Assembly (NCBI GenBank): GCA_030625695.1 | Contig: DAOUQK010000002.1 | Span: forward strand, 1 to 44,094 | DNA length: 44,094 nucleotides | Reading direction: 5' to 3' | Source: Paracoccaceae bacterium | Lineage (GTDB): Bacteria > Pseudomonadota > Alphaproteobacteria > Rhodobacterales > Rhodobacteraceae | In this document: piece after piece, positions 1 through 7,998 of the stretch | Numbering within the stretch: the first letter of the stretch is position 1 | Layout: every line of letters begins with the position of its first letter | Program-made: the position numbers and the translations under genes | The notes under the pieces: model-generated | Database searches by the model: none | Seen by the model: the letters and a program-made list of their open reading frames with translations, nothing else | What the model was told of the DNA's origin: nothing

Positions 1-915
1 GAGATTTCTTCGCGGATTTCGGTGATCTATATTTCTCTGACCATGGCCTGTGCCGTTGGCTATGCGATCATGGGCATGGGGGCATTTGATGCGAGCGTTC
101 ACGCGATGACCACCGTGGCCACTGGCGGGTTCGCCAATTACGACGCCTCGTTCGGGGTGTTCGGGCCGGGGGTGGAATATGTCGCGGTGGTGTTCATGAT
201 GCTGGCCGCCTTGCCGTTTGTGCGCTTTGTGCAGATGACGGCGGGCCACGCCAAACCGCTGTTTAAAGACCCGCAGATACGTGGCTTTATGCTGACGGCA
301 TTTGTATTGGTCGGCTTGCTAAGCCTGTGGCAATTCACCCAAGGTGAGCTGACCGGAGAGACCGGGTTTCGCAAAACCATGTTCAACACCGTGTCGCTGT
401 TGACAGGAACAGGCTATGCCAGCACGGACTATATGGCCTGGGGTGCATTGCCGGTATCGGTGCTGTTTTTCACCGGGCTGATAGGTGGGTGCGCCGGGTC
501 CACTGCCTGTTCGATCAAAATATTTCGCTATCAGTTGTTGTTCGCGTCGATCCGGGTGCAATTGCAGCGCATTCGCTCGCCCCACGGCGTGTTCACGCCG
601 CGGTATGATGGCCGCAAGGTCAGCCCGGATGTGCTTTCGTCGGTAATCTCGTTCTTTGTGTTCTTCATTGTCACCATGGGGGTGGTGGCCTGGGGGCTGG
701 GAATGACCGGGTTGAACCTGACCACGTCTGTGTCGGGCGCGGCGGCGGCATTGGCCAATATCGGGCCGGGGTTGGGGGATGAGATTGGCCCGGCGGGGAA
801 CTTTGCCGGGCTGACCGATACGGCGAAATGGTTGTTGATCGCCGCAATGCTGATCGGGCGGCTGGAACTTTTGGCGGTCTACGCCATTCTGACGATTAAT
901 TTCTGGAGAGCTTGA
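1..915 (+). CDS. trkH: TrkH-family potassium uptake protein, C-terminal part (5' truncated by window)
   Basis: Membrane subunit of the Trk/Ktr potassium uptake system. It forms the K+ path in the inner membrane and normally works with the NAD-binding subunit TrkA, which is not in this window. The reading frame is open to base 1, so the true start lies upstream; about 304 residues of a family usually near 480 are visible. Three pore-loop filter segments can be seen: TTVATGGFANYD, TGTGYASTDY and NIGPGLGDEIG. They lie between strongly hydrophobic helices, with the GGCAGSTACSIKIFR segment typical of TrkH. The stop TGA is directly followed by the ATG of the next gene, so the two are probably co-transcribed. 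The family assignment is secure; the regulation and partner are not visible here. Confidence 0.93.
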   Translation, partial: EISSRISVIYISLTMACAVGYAIMGMGAFDASVHAMTTVATGGFANYDASFGVFGPGVEYVAVVFMMLAALPFVRFVQMTAGHAKPLFKDPQIRGFMLTAFVLVGLLSLWQFTQGELTGETGFRKTMFNTVSLLTGTGYASTDYMAWGALPVSVLFFTGLIGGCAGSTACSIKIFRYQLLFASIRVQLQRIRSPHGVFTPRYDGRKVSPDVLSSVISFFVFFIVTMGVVAWGLGMTGLNLTTSVSGAAAALANIGPGLGDEIGPAGNFAGLTDTAKWLLIAAMLIGRLELLAVYAILTINFWRA

Positions 916-2523
916 ATGAAACGACCACAGGAACGTCCACTGGGCGCGCAAATATCCCATATGCTGAAAGACCGAGGGGTGGACGTGATATTCGGCATCC
1001 CCGGCGTGCATAACCAGGAAATGTATCGCGGCATCGAAGAGGCCGGGATCACCCATGTTCTGGCGCGTCACGAACAGGGGGCGGGGTTCATGGCCGATGG
1101 CTATGCGCGCGCCACGGGCAATCCGGGCGTGGCCTATGTGATTACCGGGCCGGGGGTGTGCAACATCATGACGGCAATGGGGCAGGCCTATTCGGATTCG
1201 GTTCCCGTTCTGGTGATATCGTCCTGTCTGGACGAGGTGGCGGCAAAGCGGGGACAGCTGCATCAGATGCTGGATCAGGAGGGGGCAGGGGGGTGTGTGT
1301 GTGACTGGTCCGAGACGGCACGGACGGCGGATGCGGCGTATCAGTTGATTGACCGGGCGTTGGTCGAATTTGTAGCCCAAAAAGCGTTACCTAAACACAT
1401 ACAAGTGCCAATTGCCGCTTTGCAATCAAACGCCGATACCGGGTGGGACCATCCGTACCTGCCGTCTTTCAATATTGTTTCGCCGAACAAGGAAGATATC
1501 AATCGCGCGGTCTATCTGATCAAACAGGCCAAACGCCCGATATTTGTGTTTGGCGGTGGGGCCAAAGCGGCGACCAAAGCGGCACGTGAGGTTATGAGAA
1601 TGACCGGATCTGCCTCGTTTTGCACCTACGCCGGGCGGGGGGTTATCGGTCCTGATGATCCATTACATTTTGGCAGCATGCTGGCGCGCGGCGATACAGC
1701 CCGGGTTCTGGCGGGTTCTGATCTGGTTGTGACCATTGGAACCGAGTTGTCCGAAGTTGATCTGTGGCGCGATCATCTTGGACATGACTGTCAGGTGATA
1801 AATGTGAACCGTGACACTGAATCTATTGCCCGGGGCGCAGGCGGGGATCATCGGGTTGTCGCGGACAGCGGCTGTTTCCTGCGAGAGACTGGGGCGGGGT
1901 TGAAGGGGCATACCCCGGCAACCGACTGGACCCCTGAAGAGGTCACCAACGCCCGTGCCCGCTGGCGCGCTGAAACCGATGCTGAGCGCCCTGGCATTGT
2001 TCCAATCTGCGACGCCCTGCGCGAGGTCGTGCCGTCCGACACCATGATCTATTCCGACATGACCCAGATCGCATACGTCGCCAAAGAGGTCTGGGACATG
2101 GACCGTCCTGGCCACTGGCACCACCCTTATGGCTTTGGCACGTTGGGCTATGCCCTTCCGGCAGGCATTGGCGGAGCAGTTGCCCGTAGGGTGGGCAATT
2201 TGCCCACCATGGTCATCGCAGGCGACTATGGCTTTCAATACACGATGCAGGAACTGGGTGTTGCGGTGGAACTTGGACTGCCCATTCCGATTATCCTGTG
2301 GGACAACGGTAAGCTGAAAGAGATCGAAGACAGCATGGTGCGCGCACAGATTGCCCCCAACGCAGTGATCGCCCGCAACCCGGATTTCTGCAAACTGGCC
2401 GAGGCATTTGGGGCGAGGTCAGCAGCTCCGAAAAACCTGTCAGAAATGCAATCGGCGGTTCAGGCCGCGTTCAAGGCAGACGGTCCGACGTTGATCCACA
2501 TCACGCCTGAAATTGTGGCGTAG
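916..2523 (+). CDS. aruI: ThDP-dependent decarboxylase, AruI-like (5-guanidino-2-oxopentanoate decarboxylase or related acetolactate-synthase-fold enzyme)
   Basis: A 535-residue cytoplasmic enzyme of the acetolactate synthase / benzoylformate decarboxylase superfamily. The three expected domains are present: an N-terminal Pyr domain with the activating glutamate (LARHEQGAGFMADGYARATG, Glu about 53), a central domain from about 195 to 330, and a C-terminal PP domain with the ThDP/Mg motif beginning GDYGFQYTMQELG and ending WDNGKL. AruI of the arginine transaminase pathway is the closest family I recognise from the GDYGFQ..ELG..VEL pattern. A general acetolactate-synthase-like 2-oxoacid decarboxylase is the alternative. 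The start abuts the trkH stop and is preceded by GGAGAG. Two oddities: a 26-nt dispersed palindrome lies in frame inside the gene (about residues 423-431), and the TAG stop is the first part of another repeat copy. Confidence 0.68.
   Translation: MKRPQERPLGAQISHMLKDRGVDVIFGIPGVHNQEMYRGIEEAGITHVLARHEQGAGFMADGYARATGNPGVAYVITGPGVCNIMTAMGQAYSDSVPVLVISSCLDEVAAKRGQLHQMLDQEGAGGCVCDWSETARTADAAYQLIDRALVEFVAQKALPKHIQVPIAALQSNADTGWDHPYLPSFNIVSPNKEDINRAVYLIKQAKRPIFVFGGGAKAATKAAREVMRMTGSASFCTYAGRGVIGPDDPLHFGSMLARGDTARVLAGSDLVVTIGTELSEVDLWRDHLGHDCQVINVNRDTESIARGAGGDHRVVADSGCFLRETGAGLKGHTPATDWTPEEVTNARARWRAETDAERPGIVPICDALREVVPSDTMIYSDMTQIAYVAKEVWDMDRPGHWHHPYGFGTLGYALPAGIGGAVARRVGNLPTMVIAGDYGFQYTMQELGVAVELGLPIPIILWDNGKLKEIEDSMVRAQIAPNAVIARNPDFCKLAEAFGARSAAPKNLSEMQSAVQAAFKADGPTLIHITPEIVA
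2183..2208. repeat. TAGGGTGGG-type palindrome embedded in a coding sequence
   Basis: A palindrome with arms GGTGGGCAA / TTGCCCACC, preceded by CCCGTA, sits in frame inside the AruI-like gene and encodes a short loop, RRVGNLPT. All 26 bases recur exactly as the reverse complement at 10265-10290 downstream of glyS. It belongs to the same dispersed family as the copies at 2520-2590, 23519-23588 and 43225-43308. Confidence 0.8.
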
Positions 2524-2590
2524 GGCGGGATTTATCCCGCCGCGCCGATGGATTCTATATAGGGAAGGTGGGGTGAAACCCCACCCTACG
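2520..2590. repeat. Dispersed palindromic repeat (TAGGGTGGG family), bipartite, likely bidirectional terminator
   Basis: Two hairpins: GGCGGGATTTATCCCGCC on the left and GGTGGGGTGAAACCCCACC on the right, bounded by GTAGGG and CCCTACG. The unit fills the gap between the convergent AruI-like and protease-like genes. The stop codon TAG of the former is the TAG of the repeat. There is no clear T-run, so a terminator role is inferred from position. Confidence 0.75.
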
Positions 2591-2593
2591 CCA

Positions 2594-4351
2594 TTATTCC
2601 CAGCAGCTGACCAATACCGTCATGCCGCTGGCCATGCGCACCAGATCGTTTGGCGACAACGTGCCGGTGGCCTGACTGGTTGCGGCACTGACGCCAGCGC
2701 CGTCCAGAACTGCGCGAATGGCGCTGGCGTCGGCGGCAAAGGCGACGTTGGCGGGCAATTGCTGGGCGCCGCCTGAGGCGGGCAGCAACATGCCGACCAC
2801 ACCGCCGGCCGCGTCAAACACCGGACCACCGGCGTCGCCGGGCAGGGCGGCCATGGCCAGGCGGGTCAATTCGGGTTCGCCATGCAGGCCTTTGGTGTCC
2901 TCGAGTTTGCCAAAGGTCAGGGTTGGGGCCCCAAGCACGCCTTCGTAGGAATAGCCGGATACGGCCACATCTGTTTGCAAGCGCGGCTCGCCCGAGCGCA
3001 ACTGTGCCACCGATATCGGCACCAAAGCGTTGCTTGGGCGCAGTACAGCCACACCAAGGTTAGCGTCCGTGGCCACAACTTCGGCGCGGGTTGTATGGTC
3101 AAGCGTGATACGTGTGCAGCCCTGAACCGCTTCGGCAGTCGTCACGACAATGCCCGACCCGTCAATGTAAAAGCCCGAGCGCGACAGGCGCGGTTTGCGC
3201 ACCGTCAGTCCCGAGACCAGATCGACGCTTTGTACTGTGTCGCCACCCGCCGCCGGATCCAGAACCCCGTCAAGCCGGGCAAAGCTGTTGCGCATCTCGC
3301 TTAGCACCCGGGTGCGGCGATCTTCGTCACCGGCAGGCCAGATCAGGGTGAAGCCTTTGATCTCACCATTGGCCAGCCGCGCCTGAGTATAAGACACGAT
3401 GCCGTTGCCGCGCCCTTCCAGGGTAAAGCTGTCTTTGGCCCGTTCGCGCGGGCCGTTTAGCGGTACGATCTCAAGCGTCTGCATGATGTCATAAAGGCCA
3501 AACAACGTCGCCTGATCGCCGGGCTGGCTGATCAGCAAAACCCGTGCGCCAAGATCGGAACTGGCGTCATAATGGGCAAACGGTGGTTCATAGCGGGAAA
3601 ACCGCACCGCATCGGTGGGCAATTGCATTTCAATCCCGGCCTTGGTGTCGGCCTTAAGCGCCATACCAACCGAGATCAGCGGTGCATTATATTGGTCCAT
3701 CAGCGTCTGGCGCTGGCGGGTGGTCAGGATGCCGGTGGCCTCACTGCCATTGTTGGTCTGCCAATCGCGCATCGACCCGCGTGTGCCCGGGCCAAACGCG
3801 CCGTCAATGGCGGCAGAATAAAACCCGGCAGCGCGCAGGGCGATTTGCAGGTCTTTGCGTTGATCCGCACTTAGCGCGCGTTCGCTGCGCCGTGCTTCGG
3901 CCTTGGTTTCGTCCGGAATGGCCGGTTCCGAGACCACTGTCGGCGCAACGGTGGTCTGTGCCACATCGGTAGAGTCAATGGGTGCCACAACCGCGCCGCG
4001 CCCCAGAACATCGGCGCCAACCGGCCAGAACTGTTGCCCCAGCGAGGCGGTGAATGAAATAAACGCGTCGGTTGGAATTTTGCTGTCAGCGCGGTACGCC
4101 AGCAGCACCTGTTCGGCGTCGGGCCGTGTGTATGGCCCTAAAACCACCCCGTACCAATTGCCACCCAAGGCAAATCCGCTGACATCCGGCAGGTTGCCGG
4201 CATAAAGTTGGGCGCGCGTCTGGGCCGTGCGAAGCGAGGGATGCGCCTCGACCTGTATCCAGACCACATCCTGCGCGGTGGCGCTGGAGGCTGTGAATAC
4301 CGACCCCATGAGGGCAATAATTAACAAAAACGATGCAAAATAACTTTTCAT
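2594..4351 (-). CDS. Secreted SPOR-like / peptidoglycan-binding / trypsin-fold protein with a lost catalytic triad
   Basis: About 585 residues starting at MKSYFASFLL, chosen because a clean signal peptide follows (cleavage near ATAQ-DVV); an upstream in-frame ATG at 4390 would place 13 polar residues before it. Order of parts: a SPOR-like segment (about 28-110), a peptidoglycan-binding domain (LSADQRKDLQIALRAAGFY..GTRGSMRDWQ), a middle region of unknown type, and a C-terminal trypsin-like beta barrel. In the barrel the usual TAHAV histidine is Glu (VVTTAEAV), the DLALL-type Asp appears as Gly (NLGVAVLRP) and the GDSGGP serine is Ala (PGDAGGPVF). It is therefore probably a non-proteolytic envelope protein that binds peptidoglycan or a partner. 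It converges with the AruI-like gene across a repeat. Confidence 0.8.
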   Translation of the reverse strand: MKSYFASFLLIIALMGSVFTASSATAQDVVWIQVEAHPSLRTAQTRAQLYAGNLPDVSGFALGGNWYGVVLGPYTRPDAEQVLLAYRADSKIPTDAFISFTASLGQQFWPVGADVLGRGAVVAPIDSTDVAQTTVAPTVVSEPAIPDETKAEARRSERALSADQRKDLQIALRAAGFYSAAIDGAFGPGTRGSMRDWQTNNGSEATGILTTRQRQTLMDQYNAPLISVGMALKADTKAGIEMQLPTDAVRFSRYEPPFAHYDASSDLGARVLLISQPGDQATLFGLYDIMQTLEIVPLNGPRERAKDSFTLEGRGNGIVSYTQARLANGEIKGFTLIWPAGDEDRRTRVLSEMRNSFARLDGVLDPAAGGDTVQSVDLVSGLTVRKPRLSRSGFYIDGSGIVVTTAEAVQGCTRITLDHTTRAEVVATDANLGVAVLRPSNALVPISVAQLRSGEPRLQTDVAVSGYSYEGVLGAPTLTFGKLEDTKGLHGEPELTRLAMAALPGDAGGPVFDAAGGVVGMLLPASGGAQQLPANVAFAADASAIRAVLDGAGVSAATSQATGTLSPNDLVRMASGMTVLVSCWE

Positions 4352-4570
4352 GATAGATTCAGTGCCTTTAAGCCAATGTTGGTGGCGCACATAAATCAGG
4401 AAAACCCGGCAAAAGCTATCCTAAATAGGGCGTTGTTGGTTTCAGATTGTGAATTGTGATCCTTTAACAATCAGGCGCAGGCGTTTGAAATGCCGGGCTG
4501 CAAGTGCTTTCCAAATATGCCGATGAGTTGTTTCTGGTTGATGCCGGGTTTTCTGTCGCGGTACTTGAGA

Positions 4571-4598
4571 GATGACATGTCAAATTTGACATGTCATC
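4571..4598. promoter_or_regulatory. 28-bp perfect palindrome made of two TGACATGTCA boxes
   Basis: Two copies of the 10-bp palindrome TGACATGTCA (4573-4582 and 4587-4596) are separated by AATT, so that the whole 28 bp is self-complementary. The centre-to-centre distance is 14 bp. This looks like a tandem operator for a dimeric regulator; no regulator for it is identified in the window. Confidence 0.55.
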
Positions 4599-4669
4599 AT
4601 GATTGGCATGGTAGGTGCGCCAAAGGTCCCGGATAACATTTGATGGCTTCGAGGTTTTCTTGCGTTGAT

Positions 4670-4711
4670 CCTCTCTGTAGACATGTCATATATAACATGT
4701 CTACAGAGAGG
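4670..4711 (+). promoter_or_regulatory. 17-bp inverted repeat enclosing the ribosome binding site of the next gene
   Basis: Perfect arms CCTCTCTGTAGACATGT (4670-4686) and ACATGTCTACAGAGAGG (4695-4711) with an 8-nt spacer, CATATATA. The right arm ends in GAGAGG, eight bases before the ATG at 4720, so the only plausible Shine-Dalgarno lies inside the stem. It can act either as a DNA operator (it repeats the GACATGTC box of 4571-4598) or as an RNA hairpin that hides the ribosome binding site. Confidence 0.6.
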
Positions 4712-4719
4712 GATGAAAC

Positions 4720-5055
4720 ATGTATAGAGCCGACAAATTCAAATCAACCTATGAAACTGAAAACGGAAAATCCATCTGGAAGTTCCTGTTGGAAGACGTC
4801 AACATCACCCGTATGGAAACCGCAACCTACCTGTTTCGCCCGGCGATTGAGCCGTTGTCGCCGTTCCTTCAAGCCAAGTTCGGGCCTTCAATCCGCCGTA
4901 ACAGGCTAAAACAGATGATGGGCCATATGGTGCGCCAGATCATGGAGCAGCGTGGCTTTCATTTGCAACAAGGCAACGTAAAGATTACCAGACCCGGAAA
5001 TATCTTTGCCAGCGCATCGCGTTACGCCCGGCTGGATGATCGCTTTGACGGGTGA
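4720..5055 (+). CDS. Hypothetical protein, 111 aa, orphan gene under a palindromic leader
   Basis: I do not recognise the family. The protein is soluble by eye (no signal peptide or membrane segment), aromatic in the middle (SIWKFLLEDVNITRMETATYLFRP) and basic toward the end, with a segment FGPSIRRNRLKQMMGHMVRQIMEQRGF that could be a DNA- or RNA-contacting helix. The start at 4720 is preceded by GAGAGG in the right arm of a 17-bp palindrome. It stands alone: the divergent neighbour is an envelope protein, and downstream is a MITE-like repeat followed by glyQ. Coding is supported by the uninterrupted frame and the regulatory structure in front of it, but a function cannot be assigned. A role connected to binding its own palindromic leader is speculative. 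Confidence 0.65.
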   Translation: MYRADKFKSTYETENGKSIWKFLLEDVNITRMETATYLFRPAIEPLSPFLQAKFGPSIRRNRLKQMMGHMVRQIMEQRGFHLQQGNVKITRPGNIFASASRYARLDDRFDG

Positions 5056-5080
5056 ATGCGGACGCCGGTGACGTTTACCT

Positions 5081-5192
5081 AAGCGATACCAATCCAATTG
5101 AATTCACCCTGCGGCCCGAACGCGTTTGAAAGTGCAAACGCTGCCTCGGGCCGCAGAGTGAATACTCGAAACCGATCAGATTGGTATCGCTT
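5081..5192. repeat. 112-bp MITE-like imperfect inverted repeat
   Basis: The outer arms AAGCGATACCAATC (5081-5094) and GATTGGTATCGCTT (5179-5192) match perfectly over 14 bp. An inner pair, CTGCGGCCCGA and TCGGGCCGCAG, flanked by TTCAC and GTGAA, continues the dyad toward a short centre. No open frame lies inside. The unit occupies most of the gap before glyQ and could be a non-autonomous element or a large hairpin terminator. Confidence 0.7.
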
Positions 5193-5277
5193 CAAGCGAT
5201 GCAGCTGGCCAAGAGGCAATTGACCTTACCGGTCAAACCCCTATTCAAGGCGCAAGAAACTTGCCACAGGCGAATCC

Positions 5278-6195
5278 ATGACCCAACCCCGATCCTTTCA
5301 GGAGATCATCCTGGCGCTGCAATCTTACTGGGCCTCCCAGGGCTGCGCGCTTTTGCAACCGTATGACATGGAGGTCGGGGCAGGCACGTTCCATCCGGCC
5401 ACCACCCTGCGGGCTTTGGGGCCGGTCCCGTGGGCCGCGGCCTATGTCCAGCCGTGCCGTCGCCCCACCGATGGGCGGTATGGCGACAGCCCGAACCGCT
5501 GGCAGCATTATTATCAGTTTCAGGTGATCATCAAACCCAGCCCGCCGGATTTGCAGGATCTGTATCTGGGTAGTCTGAAAGCCATCGGCATCGACATGGG
5601 TGCCCATGATATCCGTTTTGTCGAGGACGATTGGGAAAGCCCTACCTTGGGGGCTGCCGGTCTGGGATGGGAGGTTTGGTGCGATGGCATGGAAGTGTCG
5701 CAATTCACCTACTTTCAGCAGGTTGGCGGCTATGATTGCGCGCCGGTTTCGGGCGAGCTGACTTATGGGCTTGAACGGCTGGCGATGTATGTGCTGGGTT
5801 ATAGCGACGGCAACAAGATGCCGTTCAACGATCCCGACGCGCCGATCCCGCTGACGTACGGCGACATCTTTCGCGACGCCGAAGCGCAATATGCCCGCTG
5901 GAACTTTGACGTGGCCGAGACCGACACCTTGTTGCAACATTTCATCGACGCCGAAGAGGAATGCGCGCGCATTCTGGAGCAACCCGCCGATGACCCCAAA
6001 ACCGGGCGGCGTATTGTCATGGCGCAACCGGCCTATGACCAATGCATCAAGGCCAGCCACATCTTCAACCTGCTCGACGCACGCGGGGTGATCTCGGTGA
6101 CGGAACGCCAGGCCTATATTGGCCGGGTGCGCGCCTTGGCCAAACAATGCGCCGATGCCTGGCTGCAAACCGAAGCCGGAGGGTTCGCGCCATGA
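5278..6195 (+). CDS. glyQ: Glycyl-tRNA synthetase alpha subunit
   Basis: Catalytic subunit of the bacterial alpha2-beta2 glycyl-tRNA synthetase, which charges tRNA-Gly in the cytoplasm. At 305 residues it is full length. It opens with the family signature SFQEIILALQSYWASQGCALLQPYDMEVGAGTFHPATT, of which the YDMEVGAGTFHP stretch is class II motif-like. GGYDCAPVSGELTYGLERLAMY lies in the second half. The ATG at 5278 directly precedes TQPRSFQ and fits the family. The stop overlaps the ATG of the next gene (ATGA), and the beta subunit lies 1.8 kb downstream on the same strand, so this is the first gene of a glyQ-X-gltS-glyS unit. Confidence 0.97.
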   Translation: MTQPRSFQEIILALQSYWASQGCALLQPYDMEVGAGTFHPATTLRALGPVPWAAAYVQPCRRPTDGRYGDSPNRWQHYYQFQVIIKPSPPDLQDLYLGSLKAIGIDMGAHDIRFVEDDWESPTLGAAGLGWEVWCDGMEVSQFTYFQQVGGYDCAPVSGELTYGLERLAMYVLGYSDGNKMPFNDPDAPIPLTYGDIFRDAEAQYARWNFDVAETDTLLQHFIDAEEECARILEQPADDPKTGRRIVMAQPAYDQCIKASHIFNLLDARGVISVTERQAYIGRVRALAKQCADAWLQTEAGGFAP

Positions 6196-6731
6196 AAGGC
6201 AATGTGACCGGTAAACTGGTGGCTGGCGTGATCCTGTTGCTTGGCCTCGTGGCCGGCGTTTCGATCTATTACCTTCAGGTCTATCACTATTACCGCGACA
6301 TTCCCGCCACCGGGGCGCAGGATGTGACGCTGATCACCCTGGCGGACGGCACATCCCAACCGATTGAACATGTCGGTTTTACGGCAATCGACGCCGACAG
6401 TTCGCCAATCCGCTATCGCGCCTGTTTCACCACGTCCCTGACCCCCGATCAGGCAAGCACGCTGTATGTCCCGGCTCCGGGCATTGAACCGCGCAATGCG
6501 CCGGGTTGGTTCGATTGCTTTGACGCCAATGATATTGCGGCGGCGATAGATGACGGCACTATGACCACCTTCCTCAGCACCAAGAACTATGCTTTTGGCG
6601 TTGACCGTATCGTTGCCATCGGCGCGGATGGTCGTGGGTTCATCTGGCCGACGCTGAACGAATGCGGCACCAAAGCTTATGACGGCACGCTGGTGGGCGA
6701 AGAATGTCCGCCGCGACCGGTCAGCGAATGA
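6192..6731 (+). CDS. DUF6446-like single-pass membrane protein between glyQ and glyS
   Basis: A 179-residue protein whose ATG overlaps the glyQ stop (ATGA), indicating translational coupling. There is an N-terminal membrane anchor (about residues 8-28, LVAGVILLLGLVAGVSIYYLQV), then a soluble periplasmic domain with HVGFTAIDADSSPIRYRACF, a tryptophan/cysteine segment (PGWFDCFDAND) and a late cysteine pair (NECGTKAY..GEEC). Proteins of this type sit between glyQ and glyS in many Rhodobacteraceae and are annotated as a domain of unknown function; the DUF number is from memory. Its role is unknown. The conserved cysteines may form disulfides. It is probably co-transcribed with glyQ because of the overlap, not because of a known functional link. 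Confidence 0.85.
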   Translation: MKGNVTGKLVAGVILLLGLVAGVSIYYLQVYHYYRDIPATGAQDVTLITLADGTSQPIEHVGFTAIDADSSPIRYRACFTTSLTPDQASTLYVPAPGIEPRNAPGWFDCFDANDIAAAIDDGTMTTFLSTKNYAFGVDRIVAIGADGRGFIWPTLNECGTKAYDGTLVGEECPPRPVSE

Positions 6732-6774
6732 CTGTAAAATCCATATTTCAGCTGACTCCGTTCCCGGGGGTGAA

Positions 6775-7989
6775 ATGACAGATATTGTCGTCATACCGGC
6801 TTTCCTTTCGGTAACCTTGGGGTTTGCGGTGTATCTGATCGGCGCGATGATAAATGCCAGAGTTGCGATCCTGCGCCAGTTCAATATCCCCGAACCGGTG
6901 ACCGGTGGGTTGCTGGCCTCGGTGGCGTTCCTGCTGGCGTATCTGCTGGCTGACTATGAGGTTTCGTTCGACCTGGCGGCGCGGGACGTGTTTCTGGTGC
7001 TGTTCTTTGCCGGGATCGGCCTGAACGCGCGGTTGGCCGACCTGATAACCGGCGGCAAGCCACTGGTATTGCTGTTAGGTCTGACCTTGCTGGCGATTGT
7101 GGCGCAGAATGTCATTGGCGTGGCGGGGGCGGTTTTGTTTGGTTATCCGGCACAGGCGGGGGTTTTGTTCGGCTCGGCTGCGCTGATTGGCGGGCATGGC
7201 ACAGCGATTGCCTGGGCCCCGGATGTGGCTGCCGCAACCGGCCTTGTGGGTGCCGCCGAACTGGGGATGGCGGTGGCGACACTGGGCCTGGTGCTGGCGG
7301 CGCTGGTCGGTGGACCAGTCGCCAAGTATTTGGTGGAAAAGAACAATCTTACCTCTTCGCGCCCGGGTGAGGTCAACACTATTGGCGTCGGCCACGATGT
7401 TCAGGGTGGGCCAGAGGCGAAAATTGACCATACCAGTGTGATGCGGGTGATGCTGTATCTGAACCTGGCGGTCATATTCGGCTATATTGCCAACACTGCG
7501 CTTGAAGCTGCTGGCGTGAAATTGCCGCTGTTTGTGCCTTGCCTGATCTGCGCCATTATTCTGGCCAACCTGCGCAGCCTGCTGTTTCCCGATGCGCCGC
7601 CGGTCACCCGGACCCCGGCACTGGCGATGGTATCCGAATTTTCGCTGGGTGCCTTTCTGGCCATGTCCCTGATGAGCCTGCAATTATGGACCATTGCCGA
7701 ACTGGGCATGTCCATTGCCGTCATCCTGACCGCGCAGGCGCTGTTCACTGTGGTTTTTGTGATTTTTGTGCTGTTTCCGGTTATGGGGCGCAGCTATCGC
7801 GGGGCAGTTCTGGCCGCCGGGTTTGGTGGTTTTTCGCTGGGCGCGACCCCCACGGCGATTGCCAATATGACGGCGGTGACCAAACGCTATGGCCCGTCAC
7901 CTGTTGCCTTTATTATATTGCCCCTTGTATCCGCCTTCTTTGTCGATATCGCCAATGCATTCATCATCCAGATGATTGTGAACTTCTAA
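6775..7989 (+). CDS. gltS: Sodium/glutamate symporter GltS
   Basis: A 404-residue inner-membrane protein matching the length of E. coli GltS (about 400), which imports glutamate with Na+. Two inverted halves are visible, each with a glycine-rich re-entrant segment: LIGGHGTAIAWAP in the first and GGFSLGATPTAIANM in the second. The start at 6775 was chosen because it is preceded by GGGGGTGA and begins a hydrophobic helix at once (MTDIVVIPAFLSVTLGFAVY); an ORF start 96 bases upstream would add a polar tail not typical of the family. It lies between the DUF6446-like gene and glyS, nine bases before the latter, which is an unusual position for a transporter. Confidence 0.92.
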   Translation: MTDIVVIPAFLSVTLGFAVYLIGAMINARVAILRQFNIPEPVTGGLLASVAFLLAYLLADYEVSFDLAARDVFLVLFFAGIGLNARLADLITGGKPLVLLLGLTLLAIVAQNVIGVAGAVLFGYPAQAGVLFGSAALIGGHGTAIAWAPDVAAATGLVGAAELGMAVATLGLVLAALVGGPVAKYLVEKNNLTSSRPGEVNTIGVGHDVQGGPEAKIDHTSVMRVMLYLNLAVIFGYIANTALEAAGVKLPLFVPCLICAIILANLRSLLFPDAPPVTRTPALAMVSEFSLGAFLAMSLMSLQLWTIAELGMSIAVILTAQALFTVVFVIFVLFPVMGRSYRGAVLAAGFGGFSLGATPTAIANMTAVTKRYGPSPVAFIILPLVSAFFVDIANAFIIQMIVNF

Positions 7990-7998
7990 GGACACGCC

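Larger units (their letters stand above)
4352..4719. other. Intergenic region (368 nt) with two long palindromes
   Basis: This divergent spacer lies between the pseudoprotease (minus) and the small orphan gene (plus). It holds four GACATGTC-type boxes arranged as two palindromes (4571-4598 and 4670-4711), listed separately. The stretch from 4380 to 4560 shows no convincing gene, RNA or repeat. The composition is more AT-rich than the flanking genes. Confidence 0.6.

Noticed and set aside
319..1380. Long open frame on the minus strand opposite trkH and the AruI-like gene
   Set aside because: Shadow of two well-supported plus-strand genes; Arg/His/Pro-rich translation with no domain and no ribosome binding site.
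4640..4909. 89-codon frame overlapping the 111-residue gene
   Set aside because: It runs through the palindromic leader and lacks any start signal; the other frame is better supported.
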